64,000 nt of DNA from the NCBI GenBank assembly GCA_022494885.1, contig JAGVSM010004512.1, forward strand, positions 124,001 through 188,000. Direction: 5' to 3'. Position 1 is the stretch's first letter. Each line of letters starts with the position of its first letter. This document shows positions 1 through 11,180 of this stretch, piece by piece. Origin of the DNA: Micrasema longulum (taxonomy: Eukaryota > Arthropoda > Insecta > Trichoptera > Brachycentridae). The notes under the pieces are model-generated. The model did not search any database and had not been told where the DNA came from. It was given only the letters and a program-made list of their open reading frames with translations. The position numbers and the translations under genes were made by a program.

Positions 1-630
1 GCATTTAGCAAAAATTTACAAATCTGCTCTCCTTCCTTACTTTTACTTTTATTTGCTTTTTATATATCTTGATATTTTTGTGTATTTTTATATAATTTAA
101 TTTAGTACGTACTGTTATTTGGCATACGATTTATTGCTCCTATTTCTTAATAATAATTAATAGTATTAAGTGAGTTTCTAGAAAACATATCTCAATTATC
201 ATTTCAATTATGTTTTTATTTATTTACATTTTTTTCTGTTGATTTCAATGATGCTCTTATTTTGTTTTTTTTTTTTAATACTACTATATTTTACTATTAT
301 TTTGTTGATTTTAATGATACCATTATTTTGTATATTTGATTATGTGTGATTCTTAATTTGTATAATTTATATTTTAAACATTATTTCTAATTATCTTTTT
401 TGCATTGTATTCTTTGGAATTTTATTATTTATTACATTTACCTTTTTTTCTAGATTGTTACTCAATGTTATTATAATTTTATCTGATTAGTTTTTCTATG
501 TATTTTTATTGTGGCTTGACACGGGCATAGCCTTAAAAGCATTAATAAGTTAATTAATATTTAAACTAGTGTAATTTTGAATGAATAAATAAATAAATTA
601 ATAAATGAACAAACAAATAAACAGCAACAA
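1..630. other. AT-rich stretch, no gene seen
   Basis: Low-complexity A/T-rich sequence with T-tracts near 270-280 and an (AATA)n-like run at about 580-620 that resembles the tail of a plus-strand retroelement. I see no coding signal. Confidence 0.5.
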
Positions 631-631
631 A

Positions 632-700
632 AATGATCGAGGTACGGTGCACTTAGAGCATCTACGTAGTGATCCATGTACTACTGGTAGCGGATAGAGA
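632..700 (+). repeat. SINE-B 3' end fragment
   Basis: This resembles the tail of the SINE-B family (best copy 42037-42299): a GGTACGGTGCACTTAG-like segment, then a degraded version of the 'cagtgc..atgcaccattaggtgcggaa' end. The tRNA-like head is missing. Confidence 0.45.
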
Positions 701-914
701 AAATGTGTACACAATTTCAAAGGAAGGCATCAAAAATGATTTCATGAATCTTAATGATTCTAAAATTCCAGAGCCCCGAGTCAACAGATTTATTCAAACT
801 ATTTGCTCTGTGTACAAGTGGAAGAACCAGAACTTTGGATAAGTGTTTTCGACTCGATGGCTGCTCACAGGTAAAAATCCCGAATAAGGAAATCGAGAGG
901 AGGGAAAACCTTGT

Positions 915-1385
915 TGTTTTATTTATTTTACTTTTTGTACATAGTGTTATTTGTACATTGGCGGGCTTATTTCCGAATGGCAATTTCTTCCAATTTACCA
1001 ATAAATTAAAAGTTTTATTTTTATAATTCAAGTTACAGAACATATTCAATAGAAAAAAAGATAAAAAAGCTAAAGATATATAAAAATATAAATAAACGTA
1101 ATAAAATACCTTAAATCAAAACTATTACTCAATGGGAAAAAGAAAAAAAAGAGGAAAGAGGAAAGGAGAAAAGATTAAGGAAGAGAAAGGAGATGTTTCT
1201 TCAGACGTGATTTAAACACAGATAATGTAGTAACATCGTTGATGGTGGATGGGAGATAATTCCACAGTCGAGCTGCATGAACACTATATGAGTTAGATAA
1301 GAAAGAGGAATTGTGGATGGGTATTTAGAGACTGCCTTGAGAATTAGAACGAAGAGGTAAACCATGAACTGAAAGACGTTTGTAT
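915..1385 (-). pseudogene. 5'-truncated LINE: ORF2 C-terminus and 3' UTR
   Basis: On the minus strand, 1385 to 1175 reads YKRLSVHGLPLRSNSQGSL, an in-frame stop, and then HAARLWNYLPSTIND and SVFKSRLKKHLLSLP before a terminal stop. The 'ARLWN.LP..I......FK..LK.HL' pattern is characteristic of the extreme C-terminus of many non-LTR retrotransposon reverse transcriptases. About 250 bp of 3' UTR follows, ending in an A-rich tail visible as TTTTATTTATTTTACT at about 918-933. The copy is 5' truncated, as target-primed reverse transcription commonly produces, and a SINE-B abuts its broken 5' end. Shorter frames in both strands here are shadows of this UTR. Confidence 0.8.
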
Positions 1386-1386
1386 T

Positions 1387-1626
1387 GGTTGGCGCATTCG
1401 CCTATCATTCTAGAGGCCCAGTAATCGTTCCTAGTGCTGTGGACGTGAAATATTGATTTTCGAGTTGGTTTAACTTCAATATTTCATTGTTCCTGGACTG
1501 GCACCTGAAGTGTTGGACATATCACTTTACCTTCATGAAACAGACGATTGAAATACGGTGCATTTAGATTACTAATCAGTGCCCTATGCACCACTGGGTG
1601 CGGAATGGGGAATTATGATGATGATC
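1387..1626 (+). repeat. SINE-B copy (tRNA-derived), head truncated
   Basis: This follows the SINE-B consensus: the B-box-side part of the tRNA-like head (GCGCATTCGCCTATCATTCTAGAGG), a body with TTCCTGGACTGGCACCTGAAG and CACTTTACCTTCATGAA, and the end CAGTGCCCTATGCACC..GGGTGCGGAA followed by a GAT-repeat tail. The A box is missing. It abuts the LINE fragment to its left. Confidence 0.75.
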
Positions 1627-1675
1627 TTTTATTATCTATACAGTAAAATCGATTTTTCGGTAAGAAAATACATAT

Positions 1676-2102
1676 GAGGGCATTGAAACCAAAGATAGCA
1701 AACTCCCGTTTTGGTGTTTTCAAGAAAAATAACAAAAACTGCTACACTAATGCCAAAGAGAGTCTATATGTAAGAAATGTTATTTTCATTGAACTTTAAC
1801 TTTAAGGTACTAATAAATTAGCTTTAATAGAAACACTAATTAAAAAAACTTTCTCAATATTTGTATAGCACGGCTATTTTGAAAATTTAAATCTCAAGCT
1901 TGTCAATGGACGAATAAAGTGGCTGATGTATATTGCTACGTTTACTTAACACTGTTTTCAAACCATCAGAAATATGATTTTAAACTACATTTGCAACTCA
2001 ACTCATGATTTTTATTAAAACAAAGTTGATAAACTACAGAATGACATCATAACCAAAAAAACATTTTTTTTGGACGTTGCCATATTTGCTTCAAATGCCC
2101 TC
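1676..2102 (-). mobile_element. MITE, 427 bp, GAGGGC termini, ATAT target duplication
   Basis: The ends are inverted repeats starting GAGGGCATT; the right end reads as the reverse complement, AATGCCCTC. ATAT stands immediately outside both ends (1672-1675 and 2103-2106). A second copy at 61700-62124 lies in opposite orientation and is flanked by a different duplication (AAGT). No coding capacity is visible, so this is a non-autonomous DNA transposon. A 4-bp duplication occurs in Sola and CMC/Chapaev elements among others; the superfamily cannot be assigned from here. Confidence 0.85.
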
Positions 2103-2106
2103 ATAT

Positions 2107-3315
2107 AGGTAATTGTATAAAATTTGACCATTAAATAAAAAGAGCATTATGTTTATGATGATTTATAAAATATAAATTTTAAAATGTGTTTTTTAATTAC
2201 CACGATGACTGTACCAGTGCCTTCAACGAATAACACTTTTTAAAAGAATTTCTAATCAAATGGCCCAGATGACCAATAATAAAATACCAATAATGTCCAC
2301 ATTTCTTTGTATCTATCGAAATTTTCTAGTGGACCACCAGTTTGGTGACTGCTGGCTTAAAATGTACGTAGATACGTTTTCTTTTATCTTCACTGAACGC
2401 TCAGCATGACCTCACTCTATAAACGAAACGTTTTCTGATTGCCAGACAAATGTATGAATTTGACGTTTAAATTCACTTAACTGACGAGCAGAAACTTCGA
2501 TTTTATGTTTTTGTCTGCGATAAGAAAACGATATAATTTGGCTGTCGACGAAGAAGGAATGTTTTCAAATCTTATTATAAAATTAAGATGACAAGCTTTT
2601 ATTCCGCTGTTAATTCTAAGGTACACAAGTGAATAAAAAAACAGAAATTCATACAAATAATTTATTTTTACTACTTTGCACTTTTTACATTTGTATCTGT
2701 TTTCTAAAGACGGTTAAGTAGCCCATAGTGAGCATACCAAGTCATAATTCTTGTTTATTGGCAAATCAAGATTTAAGTTTTTACGTAATCACAAACTAAT
2801 AGTTGTGCAATTTAGTACACTTTTGATTTTGATGATTGATGATTTGATTTGATTTTGATCATCTACTGACTCCATCAATATTTATAAACCATTATCAATT
2901 TCGAAAAAAACTTTGAGATATATATGAACTCGGTTTTTTTTTTAGTGAAGGTTAACACCCAGCACTCGAAAAAATATCGAAATTGCAAAAAATTGACCAT
3001 TTTCCCTCATACGCTCACAATTTCAAACTTATGTTTCTGCTCCCGATGGTAAATTACTATCCGCAAAGCAGTTTATCGGGACAAACGTATATATTTTATT
3101 TATTAAAAAAAAAAAAATACCATAAGTTTTTTTTTCTAAATAAAGGCTTGTATAGTGTCATTTCCACTTTTGCACAGAGCGGTGCATTAGTACGGAAATT
3201 GTCGCGCTTCTCGGCCATTTTGTAACACGAAGGCAAGTGAATTACGGTAAAATTCAGCCATGTAAACGAATATTTTTTATCGACCTTGCCCGAAAGCACA
3301 CTTAAAATCTTAGAT
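2107..3315. other. No gene seen
   Basis: AT-rich sequence with homopolymer tracts (T at 2933-2942, A at 3107-3117). The short open frames at 2983-3225 and 3096-3299 overlap on opposite strands and show no recognisable motif. The patch at 2330-2560 is slightly more balanced in composition but not identifiable. Confidence 0.4.
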
Positions 3316-3475
3316 ATTTTATTTATTTATTTATTTACAAACATAAGGTTATTGTACATTTTTTGAGACAATAAGTCCCAACTCCGTTGAACTAAAAGTC
3401 CTGTGTTGAGATGGGACGAGCAATTATCACACAGACACATGAGTATATCACCACAAATGTAGGATTAGAAACATA
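3316..3475 (-). repeat. 3' end of a minus-strand retroelement with (TAAA)n tail
   Basis: A run of ATTTATTTATTTATTTA at 3320-3337, read on the minus strand, is a (TAAA)n tail behind a 'gtacaataaccttatgtttg' 3' UTR end, the form seen at the 3' ends of other LINEs in this window. No coding part is preserved, so the class is inferred. Confidence 0.45.
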
Positions 3476-3479
3476 AAAA

Positions 3480-4865
3480 ATAATTATAAAAAATATTTTA
3501 AAAAAAACATATGTATGGCACATCAATATGGTAAACAGTAAACTCAAGCATTTGGAAAATCATCAAGGAGTTATGTAAGCAAACATTTTATTATTAATCA
3601 CTACATTGATACGGCACTCATTAGCAACATAAACTTATAAGTACATGCTAATATACGACAGCGTGACCCAGAAATTTTTAGAGTTGAGCACTTTTTCTTA
3701 AATACCGGATATTATAATCCTCTTTTTTGCATATGCAAGCAGTGCAACAAGGTTCACAAGCACAATGCGAAAGACACAATGGGTTTTTTTGGTATTTCAC
3801 AAAGTGAATTAAAAAAATATATCTACAGGTTTGTTTAAATAACTTTATTTTTCAAAAAGTCACAAGACAGTTTCCCCTACACCTTTAATAACCCATTTTA
3901 TTTTATTTTCGTATTATTTATCTATTACTAAAGATTAAGTTGACTTTTTCTTTATTTCAATAAAAGCAACTTAAACTTTAATTAAATCCATAAATCAAAT
4001 TACAGTGGCTCCTAAACTTTATGTCGTCCGCCATCTGCAAATAAAAACAACCTTCAACCTGTGCAAATAAACCTGAAACCGGAACAAACCATTTTGGAAA
4101 TTTTAAACTTAGAATTTTATAGATTTACGATGTTTTTTGTAGGTAAGCGAATCGCTAAATTTTACGCCATTGGCGTTGAAATAAGTGGCCAAGCCGAAAA
4201 ACGTTTGCCGCTAAGCAACGCAAAATTATTGGAGAGCCAATAAATAAAACAGAATAAAGGTTCCATAACTTTGAGCGTTATCTATTATTACTATACCGCT
4301 GTAAAAATGAAATCCTCATGAACAAAACAAAACAAAAGGATTTTATATACGAGTAGCATCTTTAGATAACAATGTTGAAGTATTTAATAACAAATTCATA
4401 TTTATTAATAAAAATATTGAAAAACAACCCTCATTTAAACAGCTATTTTTGCACCTCAACAGTTCATATAGACTAACTTTTGTCAAATTACAGCGCAGAA
4501 CACCCAGGCTCATAGAAACAATTATAAGCCATTGCGCTGCGGGAAAGTATCGAAGTTTTACTTCTGTAAATTTTACATGGAATTTAACCACATATAAAAT
4601 ATTAAAACATTCAGGTTTTTTTTTAAATTTCTTTTGAATGGAAAAAAAGTTATTAAGGGTTAAAGTTCGTTTTAATTTATTATTTAAACGAAAAAACAAG
4701 TAATACACAAATCCACATTTTTTTTTTTTTGACGGACTTATGAAGTCCATTCTAGCGATGGTTATTATAATTTCTTATAATAAATACAGGTATTAATAAA
4801 ATAAAATACAAATGAATAAAATTAAAGCTAGGACAAAAAAAAATACTACTACCTCAAGACAAGAT
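3480..4865. other. No convincing gene
   Basis: AT-rich. The longest frame (4343-4750, minus, 135 codons) is rich in K, N, L and F, contains no family motif, and overlaps a plus-strand frame. I take it as chance. The 60-codon frame at 4061-4243 is also unrecognised. Confidence 0.4.
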
Positions 4866-5102
4866 CCGGTCTATCTTAGTGATTTTTTAAATCTATAAAG
4901 ACTTACACCAAAAAAGTCCAGATCTTGTCTCGAGTTTACAATACGACACAATCGGGACATTGGTGCATGCAAGCCATAGTTTGTGCTGTGTTGATTAAGG
5001 AACAGCACATTATTTCGCAACCGGCAGATTGGAACATTGAATGCCACTTGTTCTAGTAACGATGGTACATCAATTAAGCCATTCAGTAAATTAAACATAA
5101 AT

Positions 5103-5154
5103 ATGGAGTCAATGTTATTTCTATGTTTTTGTAGATTTTTAACATTGACTCCAT
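5103..5154. repeat. 15-bp perfect inverted repeat at a LINE frameshift
   Basis: ATGGAGTCAATGTTA at 5103-5117 is repeated in inverted orientation at 5140-5154 with a 22-bp spacer. It coincides with the point where the minus-strand LINE frame shifts, so it may be a small templated inverted duplication that caused the shift. Confidence 0.8.
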
Positions 5155-5342
5155 TTCTCCGTAAGTGTAGTCTCCCCTCTCAAGGCCAATCACCCATGCT
5201 ACTTTTCTTAGCAAACGATGTTGCACCGATTTGATATGATTTATCCGGCCTAGAAGAAAGACCAGATCACAGATGCATATTCTAAAAGAAGACGAACAAG
5301 TGAGCAATATAATGTTTTAACCGTAAACATATTAGTAAAGTC

Positions 5343-6087
5343 TTAAACTAAACTTAAACTTTACACAACACTTTTGTACGCAGTAATTTGGAGTTTGCAT
5401 CCATTGTGTGGAGCCCACAATTCATAACAAACATAGAAAGGATTGAAAATGTTCGACGAAATTTTTTTAAATACCTAGATTATAAAAACAATAAAACGCT
5501 TAGTACTTACAGACCATCTGCCAAACAAAATGGGGTTTTTTAACTTGAAATAGACGCACTGTATCTGAATTATGCTATTTACATAAATTATTGAATAATA
5601 AAGTAGACTCTTTTAACCTACTCTCCAAAATTAATCTCAATGTCCCCTTTTGCGGGACAAGAAATAAGTATTTGTTCCATCTGCCAGTCTGTAGCTATAA
5701 CTATGTACAACACTCTTTCCTCTATCGTTCTCGCTCTAACTATAATGCTTATTTTTCATCAATAGATATATTTTACATGCCCCTTAATTTATTTAAAAAT
5801 AAATTAAGACTCCTTATTTCTGGCTGCGATACGATCCCACTTACTATTTAATGATGCTCACACTTACACACACCTGAACACTCACTCCTACACTAATACA
5901 CGTAAACACACATCTACACTTACTCGAATACAAATACACATAAACACACCCCTTTGTTGTAACATAATTTAATAATATGTATGATTTTAATTTAGAAACA
6001 TTGCTGGTCTGTCTTTAAACTGTAATTTTTTAAATGTTTCTATATCATTGTCGACTGTGCGTTTCTTTAAAATAAAAAAAAAATAAA
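5343..6087 (+). pseudogene. 5'-truncated LINE nested in a minus-strand LINE
   Basis: Coding runs LEFASIVWSPQFITNIERIE (from 5388), a stop at 5540, then a further frame 5591-5851 with SFNLLSKINLNVPFCGTRN and LFHLPVCSYNYVQHSF. The pattern 'LLSKINFNVP..TRN..LF' is the C-terminal domain of insect jockey/R1-like LINEs. The 3' UTR (5852-6087) contains a CA-rich patch (5850-5950) and ends in an A-rich tail. AAAGTC flanks both sides (5337-5342 and 6088-6093). Removing the insert and one AAAGTC restores the frame of the surrounding minus-strand LINE, so both boundaries are well supported. Confidence 0.85.
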
Positions 6088-6309
6088 AAAGTCACTTGAT
6101 GTCCTGCTAACATAACCCAAAAAATTTAGTGACTTGTTAATTATAGTATCAATATGTTCATTAAAGGTAAGTTTACAGTCCACGATAACTCCGAGGTCCT
6201 TAATAGACTTGACTACATCTAAATTAATATTTTATATTTTGTAATCAAAGGAGATAGGTTGTGGGTATAACCAGTGACCCATATCATTTCCATTTTTAAC
6301 TTGAAAAAA

Positions 6310-7198
6310 TGTATATTTTCCTAAGTATCACTGGTCTTTTGTTTCAATAATATAAAATATCGAATGAAAGTGACTAAATCTTTTTTCTAAGTGGTGTTTA
6401 TGGATTCTCAAGTCATTTGTATTAAAGTTTTGTCAACTAAAAACAATAAAAATTGACGCCGATTTTCATTTAATTCTTGGCAAGCATACTATACGCTATA
6501 GTAAGAGTGACACTGTAGAAAAGTTTTCTTGGAAAACTTAAGGTATTGAATAAAAAGTAATTTCGTGCTGACAATGATACTGGTATTTGCATGGTGTTAG
6601 GAGTCACGAACACCAGCCATTATTGAAGTTAACAAGAAAAGTTCATGCTGGAGAGAGACCAGGAAAAAGTGTCGGACATATAAATATAAATGTTTACAGC
6701 GCTGAAGTCAAGCAAAAGCCAGCAAAATGGAAAATTTTCCATTAAAACGAGACCTGAATAAAACAATGGAATACACTAGCTGTTAAATAAATAACTTTAG
6801 AAAAATGGTTTGGCACGACGGTATTTTTGACTTTTTGTTGAAACTTTAGAATCAAAAAATTAAACGAAAGAACATAAAATTAAGTGGTGTGAGAAATATG
6901 CAAAATTAAATAAGAACACTATACTCTATACAGTTCTTCTAAGAACCAGTTTTTCTAGTGAGAAAGACTATCAAATATATTTTTTGTGGGAAAGCATATT
7001 AAAAAATTAGGTAGAAAAGTAGTCCTTGTGCCGTTGACCAAATGTTGAGTTACAGAGAGGAATATTAACACTGATTTTGTTTCTTGAACATGTTATTTAA
7101 TGTATAGTATTAACTATGATTGAATTTAATGCATATGTTGTTTTCCAAAAAAAAAATATGATAAAGAGTATATTGAAAGTATAATATGCATTTTGTAA
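6310..7198. other. No gene seen
   Basis: AT-rich; the first 150 bp may be more of the minus-strand LINE RT but are too decayed to read. The patch at 6480-6740 is slightly less AT-rich, without a recognisable frame. Confidence 0.35.
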
Positions 7199-8022
7199 AG
7201 CTAACAACAAAGAGGAACTGCAATTCTTGGTAACAAAGGTCTACGATGTATGCAAGAGAAGCGATTTGCTGATGAATTTCGATTAATCGGATGTGATGGT
7301 TTTTGAATGAAATGAAAGTATGACTAAATGTGAAATCACTGTGAATGGAGTTATACTAAAACAAGTAGAGGAATTTGTGTATCTGGGAAGTATGTTCACT
7401 AGGGATGGAATGACTGAGAAAGATATTGAAAGGAGGGTGAGTGCCGGGAACAGAGTGAACGGTGCACTTCAATCGACCTTGGCAAATAAATGGTTGTCAC
7501 AAGAGGCAAAATTGGCAGTTCACAACGGAGTCCTGGTCCCGTCCCTGATGTATGGGAGCGAAGTATGGACTTGGAAAAACAGGGATGAATGTAGGCTGAA
7601 TGCTGTCAAAATGCGATCTCTCAGGCGAATGTGTGGTAAAACTATGTACGATAGATGCACAAATGTTGAGATCCGTACATTATGTAAGGTTGAGACAAGC
7701 ATTATCGACAAAATCAAGAAAGGAGCTCTGCGCTGGTTTGGACATGTAGAACGAATGGACAGCGAGAAAACGGCTAAGAATATTTACAATGCGAATGTTG
7801 ATGGATGCAGAAATAGAGGAAGACCGAGAAAGACTTGGCATGACCAAATCCAACAAATACTTAAAGATGGACATGTCAAAAGTCGGAATAATCGGCGCGC
7901 ATGCATGAGAAGATGTATGAATGTAGAGGAAGCGAGATCTGTATGCAAAGATAGAGTGTTGGGGCGTTCTATCCTCTCTGGCTACCCTTACGGGGAAACG
8001 GCGTGATGGTTTGTTTGTTTAA
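7199..8022 (+). pseudogene. RTE-like LINE, RT C-terminal region (copy 1)
   Basis: The longest frame in the window (7320-8006, 228 codons) encodes only the C-terminal part of a non-LTR reverse transcriptase. It contains QVEEFVYLGSMFTRDG, AVHNGVLVPSLMYGSEVW, MRSLRRMCGKTMYDR, KGALRWFGHVERMD and NRGRPRKTWHD. These motifs are typical of proteins annotated as endonuclease-reverse transcriptase in insects, RTE-like in style. Upstream, 7207-7319 keeps the frame (LVTKVYDVCKRSDLLMNF) but with two stops. The 5' break lies just after the catalytic ADD region. A short tail of (GTTT)n follows the stop. Two more copies lie at 40489-41200 and 57285-58121; no copy is full length. Confidence 0.9.
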
Positions 8023-8026
8023 AATA

Positions 8027-8956
8027 ATATTAACATATTACAACAAAGATGAAGAACATTTAAGAGAAGGTGATATAGAAGTCTATTAGAAATATGTTAA
8101 AATAAACAGCTCCCCAGGGAGTTGAATCCAGTCCCTGTCTTCAAAAATTTGGACAAACTCAAAATGTTGTTGATAAATCCACCTGGTCCAAGTATAGAAA
8201 TTAAAAAAATATATTTTCAGGCGTTGCCTAGTATGTAGGTGAAATAATTCAATTAGATAAATATCACCCGCATAAATAAAGGTTTCAGCTCTTTAACTTC
8301 ACAAACATCAACAGATGAAAAAATTGAAGGAATATCTAAATATGGGCGGAATGGTAAATGTTTATTTTAAATATATATGTGGTAGTTGCTTTATTTTTTA
8401 CCTTTCTTATAATATACAAGGATTATATTTAAAAAAGTGGATTTTTCTGCAATTAAATTTCTTTAAATTTATTAAAACTGTTGGGATCAGGAGGGATATA
8501 CTAATGTGGGCCAATCAGGAACTTCTCAGAATTTGCTCATGTGGAGAGGAAACCACTTAAAACTCTTTAGAAGCCGACCTGTTGGCAGTAGTCACCAGGC
8601 CTTCCGATCCACTAGAGGCATTTTGGTATTTTGTTCACAACTTCTGTTTATTTTACCAATTACCTTCACTACATTGACCATGTATGATACCACCTCTTGT
8701 GTGAGTTTTGTATTACCTTCTTTAATTAATTCTGTATTAACTTCGGTTAATGTTACACAGTGTGTAAAGTGGCCACTTAAACCAGCCATTGACAGGTCGT
8801 AAGCCCTGAGATGCCTAGACTTCTATATCACCTTCTATTAAATGTTCTTCATATCTGTTGTAAAATGTTAATATTAACAGCTCCCCAGGGAGTTGAATCC
8901 ATTCCTTGTCTACAAGAATTTGGACAAACTTAAAATATTGTTCATAAAATAATAAT
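8027..8956. mobile_element. FB foldback element (subfamily II) with inserted or captured centre
   Basis: The left part, 8027-8362, carries the FB module; the right part, 8742-8956, is its inverted counterpart. For example AACATATTACAACAAAGATG at 8033 answers CATCTCTGTTGTAA-like sequence near 8850. The right end closes with the FB terminus TTGGACAAACTTAAAATATTG. The centre (about 8480-8740) is unlike any other FB copy. On the minus strand it reads a codon-like segment with LTEVNTELIKEGNTKLTQEV and KINRSCEQNTKMPLVDRKAW that I cannot assign to a family. Confidence 0.7.
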
Positions 8957-8989
8957 TGACATACAAAGTAATTACATGAAATAACTTTT

Positions 8990-9530
8990 ATGAAAAGCAA
9001 CGATCCATCATTTAAGTTTGACACATCAATCTTGAATATAACGCATCCATTTTACGTTATAATTTTTGTTAGTCTGGTATTATATTTTGTATTCAGAAAT
9101 TTATATTGCGGTTCTCATAAGTTCTCGCTGGTTTTTCGTTCGACGTCTCACGGTTTCAATTTGTACGGCACTCAAATTCCTTGCATGAAAATAATTCATC
9201 ATACATTTAAACGTTTGGCAACTATTATGTAATCAACTTTTAATGATTCTGCAAGCTCATTAAGCATTTGACACGGGTTTTCGTGAAGTAATATTTCCAA
9301 TTTTTTGTCTTCAAAAATTTTCTGTGCGCCAGAGCGTTCTTTATCGTCAACATCAAAATCATTATTTTAAAAGCGTCAAAACCAATCTCTGTATGTTGTT
9401 TCCAACAGGACATACGTAGTCACTTTTAGATTTCTTAAAATGTTTTTGTGCCTCAACTGCAGATTTTTTAAATAAAACTGATTCACCAAAATTCCCCGAA
9501 ACTATTAGTTTTTGTCACAAAATTCGACAT
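8990..9530 (-). pseudogene. mariner-type transposase relic
   Basis: Read on the minus strand from the ATG at 9530, the sequence gives SAVEAQKHFKKSKSDYVCPV-like residues. A shifted frame follows with DFDVDDKERSGAQKIFEDKK and LEILLHENPCQMLNELAESL. Further on comes MQGI*VPYKLKP*DVER. These match in order the N-terminal DNA-binding half of mariner transposases (helix-turn-helix, 'DFDV.DKERSG', 'W..F.LK.RDVER'). Several frameshifts and TGG- or CGA-to-TGA stops are visible. A weak KWMRYIQD near 9045 may be the 'GDEKWI.Y' region. The catalytic C-terminal half and clear inverted terminal repeats were not found. Confidence 0.8.
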
Positions 9531-9659
9531 ATCAAACTACGACAGAATAACTTATACTGTCATTTCAAGCCTGATAATGAAGATTCACGATGAAGTTGGC
9601 CGTTACATTTTCCGATATAAAAAGGTTAAGATATGCAATTTGTCGGGAAACAGCGAAAT

Positions 9660-10262
9660 CTTATCAAAGTCCCTATTAAAATAAAATTACCTTCTTCCCA
9701 ATTATAGTAAAAAATGTATATTATTATCTGTTTGATACAATTCAGCAATTATCTCTCCCTTACCGATGATTTATAGCTCGTACACATTGCATTTGCATAT
9801 TTAATAACTTTAGTGTCTTTTTAAATATAATAAATACTTTATTAAGATTTCCGGTATTCTTCTGTTATACATAAAATTATCGATTGAATTATTTAAAAAA
9901 AAAATATTTAATAATTAATGAATAAACATTTTGTGACAAATCAGAGATAAATCACTAATATATTCAAAAGTTTTCCAATGCAACGTATATAAGAGTACAA
10001 AAATATAGGGCTGTCTCAAATACTCTTTACGTCTCACTCTTGATGCTATAGGGATATTCACGAGCGAGAGAGAAAGCTCACGCGTCACGTAGGCCAGTTT
10101 TGCGCAGTTGTTTTCAGGCCTTTGTTAGAGCGGTCTTTCTGTTTGCGCTGCAAACATCAGCCAATGTTTATAGCAATTAGATTAAAATATTATCGCTTAT
10201 GACTTCAACTATAAATGATTAAAGCAAATTGAAGGTCGAAAAAATACAAAAAAATAATTCAA
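9660..10262. other. No gene seen; short GAGA-rich patch
   Basis: AT-rich apart from about 10060-10145, where GAGCGAGAGAGAAAGCTCACG and a run of CpG-containing sequence occur. This could be a decayed element or a regulatory patch; nothing supports either strongly. Confidence 0.3.
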
Positions 10263-10267
10263 AAAGT

Positions 10268-11142
10268 TTTTTTTAAATTTTTTTTTATTATATTGAAAAC
10301 ATATTATACATAATTATATACAATATTCCCAAGGAGTTTTTTTAAAAAAAACTCATTTAGGGACATACAGATAATAATTTTTTTAGAGACGTTTTTAAAT
10401 TTTAAACTATAATATTTAACAAAAGCAGAAAAATTAAAATTATGATATACTACAAATTAAAAAGGGTATGAAAAATACTTGAAAATAACAGAATAAACAG
10501 AATACTAGGCATGGAAATAAATTCAAAATAATGTTTACATTATGCAATCTGGGAAAGAAAATTGAAAAGTTTAAAAATTACATGGATGTATATATACATA
10601 CTGAACTAGTACAAAATAAAATCATTTTTTTTAATTAACAAAATATGCGCACACCCAATACAGGTTAATTTTTTTATCAAAAAACGTTGAAAAAATTGAA
10701 ATTATGTATACAAGCCAAAAAAAGTATATAAAAAGAAAAAAACACAAATAACATTTAAATAGTATTAAAAATTACACATACAAGCAAAAACGGTAAAATA
10801 TTAAAAGGTATATGTTCAAGATGCGCATTCTCTATAAACTAACATTATTTATTCAAAGTACTTCTGGAAAAAATAATTCTTCAATTCGCATGTCCTGTTT
10901 CTATATTTTGAAATAGGTACTTTAAATTTTTGTGGTAATTTATTAAATTCCTTGAAACCTATGTATTGTAAAGATCTAGTACCAAACTTCGTAGACTTCA
11001 CAGATCCAATATATATATTGTTTTTTGATCGAGTACTGTACCGATGGATGTCTCCAATGAAAGCTGGCTTTATGTTACTGTGCATTGAGTCGAGAGTAGT
11101 ATTAATGATAGTGTCAGTTATTTTTGAAAAACTGTCTACTTT
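10268..11142 (-). pseudogene. LINE family X: ORF2 C-terminus and 3' UTR
   Basis: The minus-strand frame 11142-10849 encodes DSMHSNIKPAFIGDIHRYST, then STKFGTRSLQYIGFKEFNKL and ends ELKNYFFQKYFE. 'H.Y.TR.......FG..SL.Y.G...FN.LP' is the usual C-terminal pattern of jockey-like LINEs. About 580 bp of AT-rich 3' UTR follows and ends in an A-rich tail seen as T-tracts at 10266-10290. A second, 5'-truncated copy of the same UTR lies at 58921-59560 with the same end point, which confirms the 3' boundary. Confidence 0.8.
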
Positions 11143-11180
11143 TCACACTGTTCAATTATTAAAAAAAATCGTTAAATAAA

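Larger units (their letters stand above)
4871..6310 (-). pseudogene. LINE reverse transcriptase C-terminal half, split by another LINE
   Basis: Reading the minus strand from 6310 leftwards gives RT fingerprints: SIKDLGVIVDCKLTFNEHI (about 6245-6150) and LNFLGYVSRTSSDF up to 6094. After the inserted LINE (5343-6087), the same frame resumes with TLYCSLVRLLLEYASVIWS (5321-5265). Then come INHIKSVQHRLLRKVAW, DYTYGEMES, LLNGLIDVPSLLEQVAFNV and TNYGLHAPMSRLCRI, ending in a stop at 4871. This order (KDLGV..D / LEYAS.IW / hydrophobic C-terminal domain) is that of jockey/CR1-like non-LTR retrotransposons. At least two frameshifts (about 5260 and 5110-5145) and an in-frame stop show it is dead. Confidence 0.8.

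Noticed and set aside
4343..4750. 135-codon minus-strand open frame
   Set aside because: K/N/L/F-rich, no motif, overlapping frame on the other strand; consistent with chance in AT-rich DNA.
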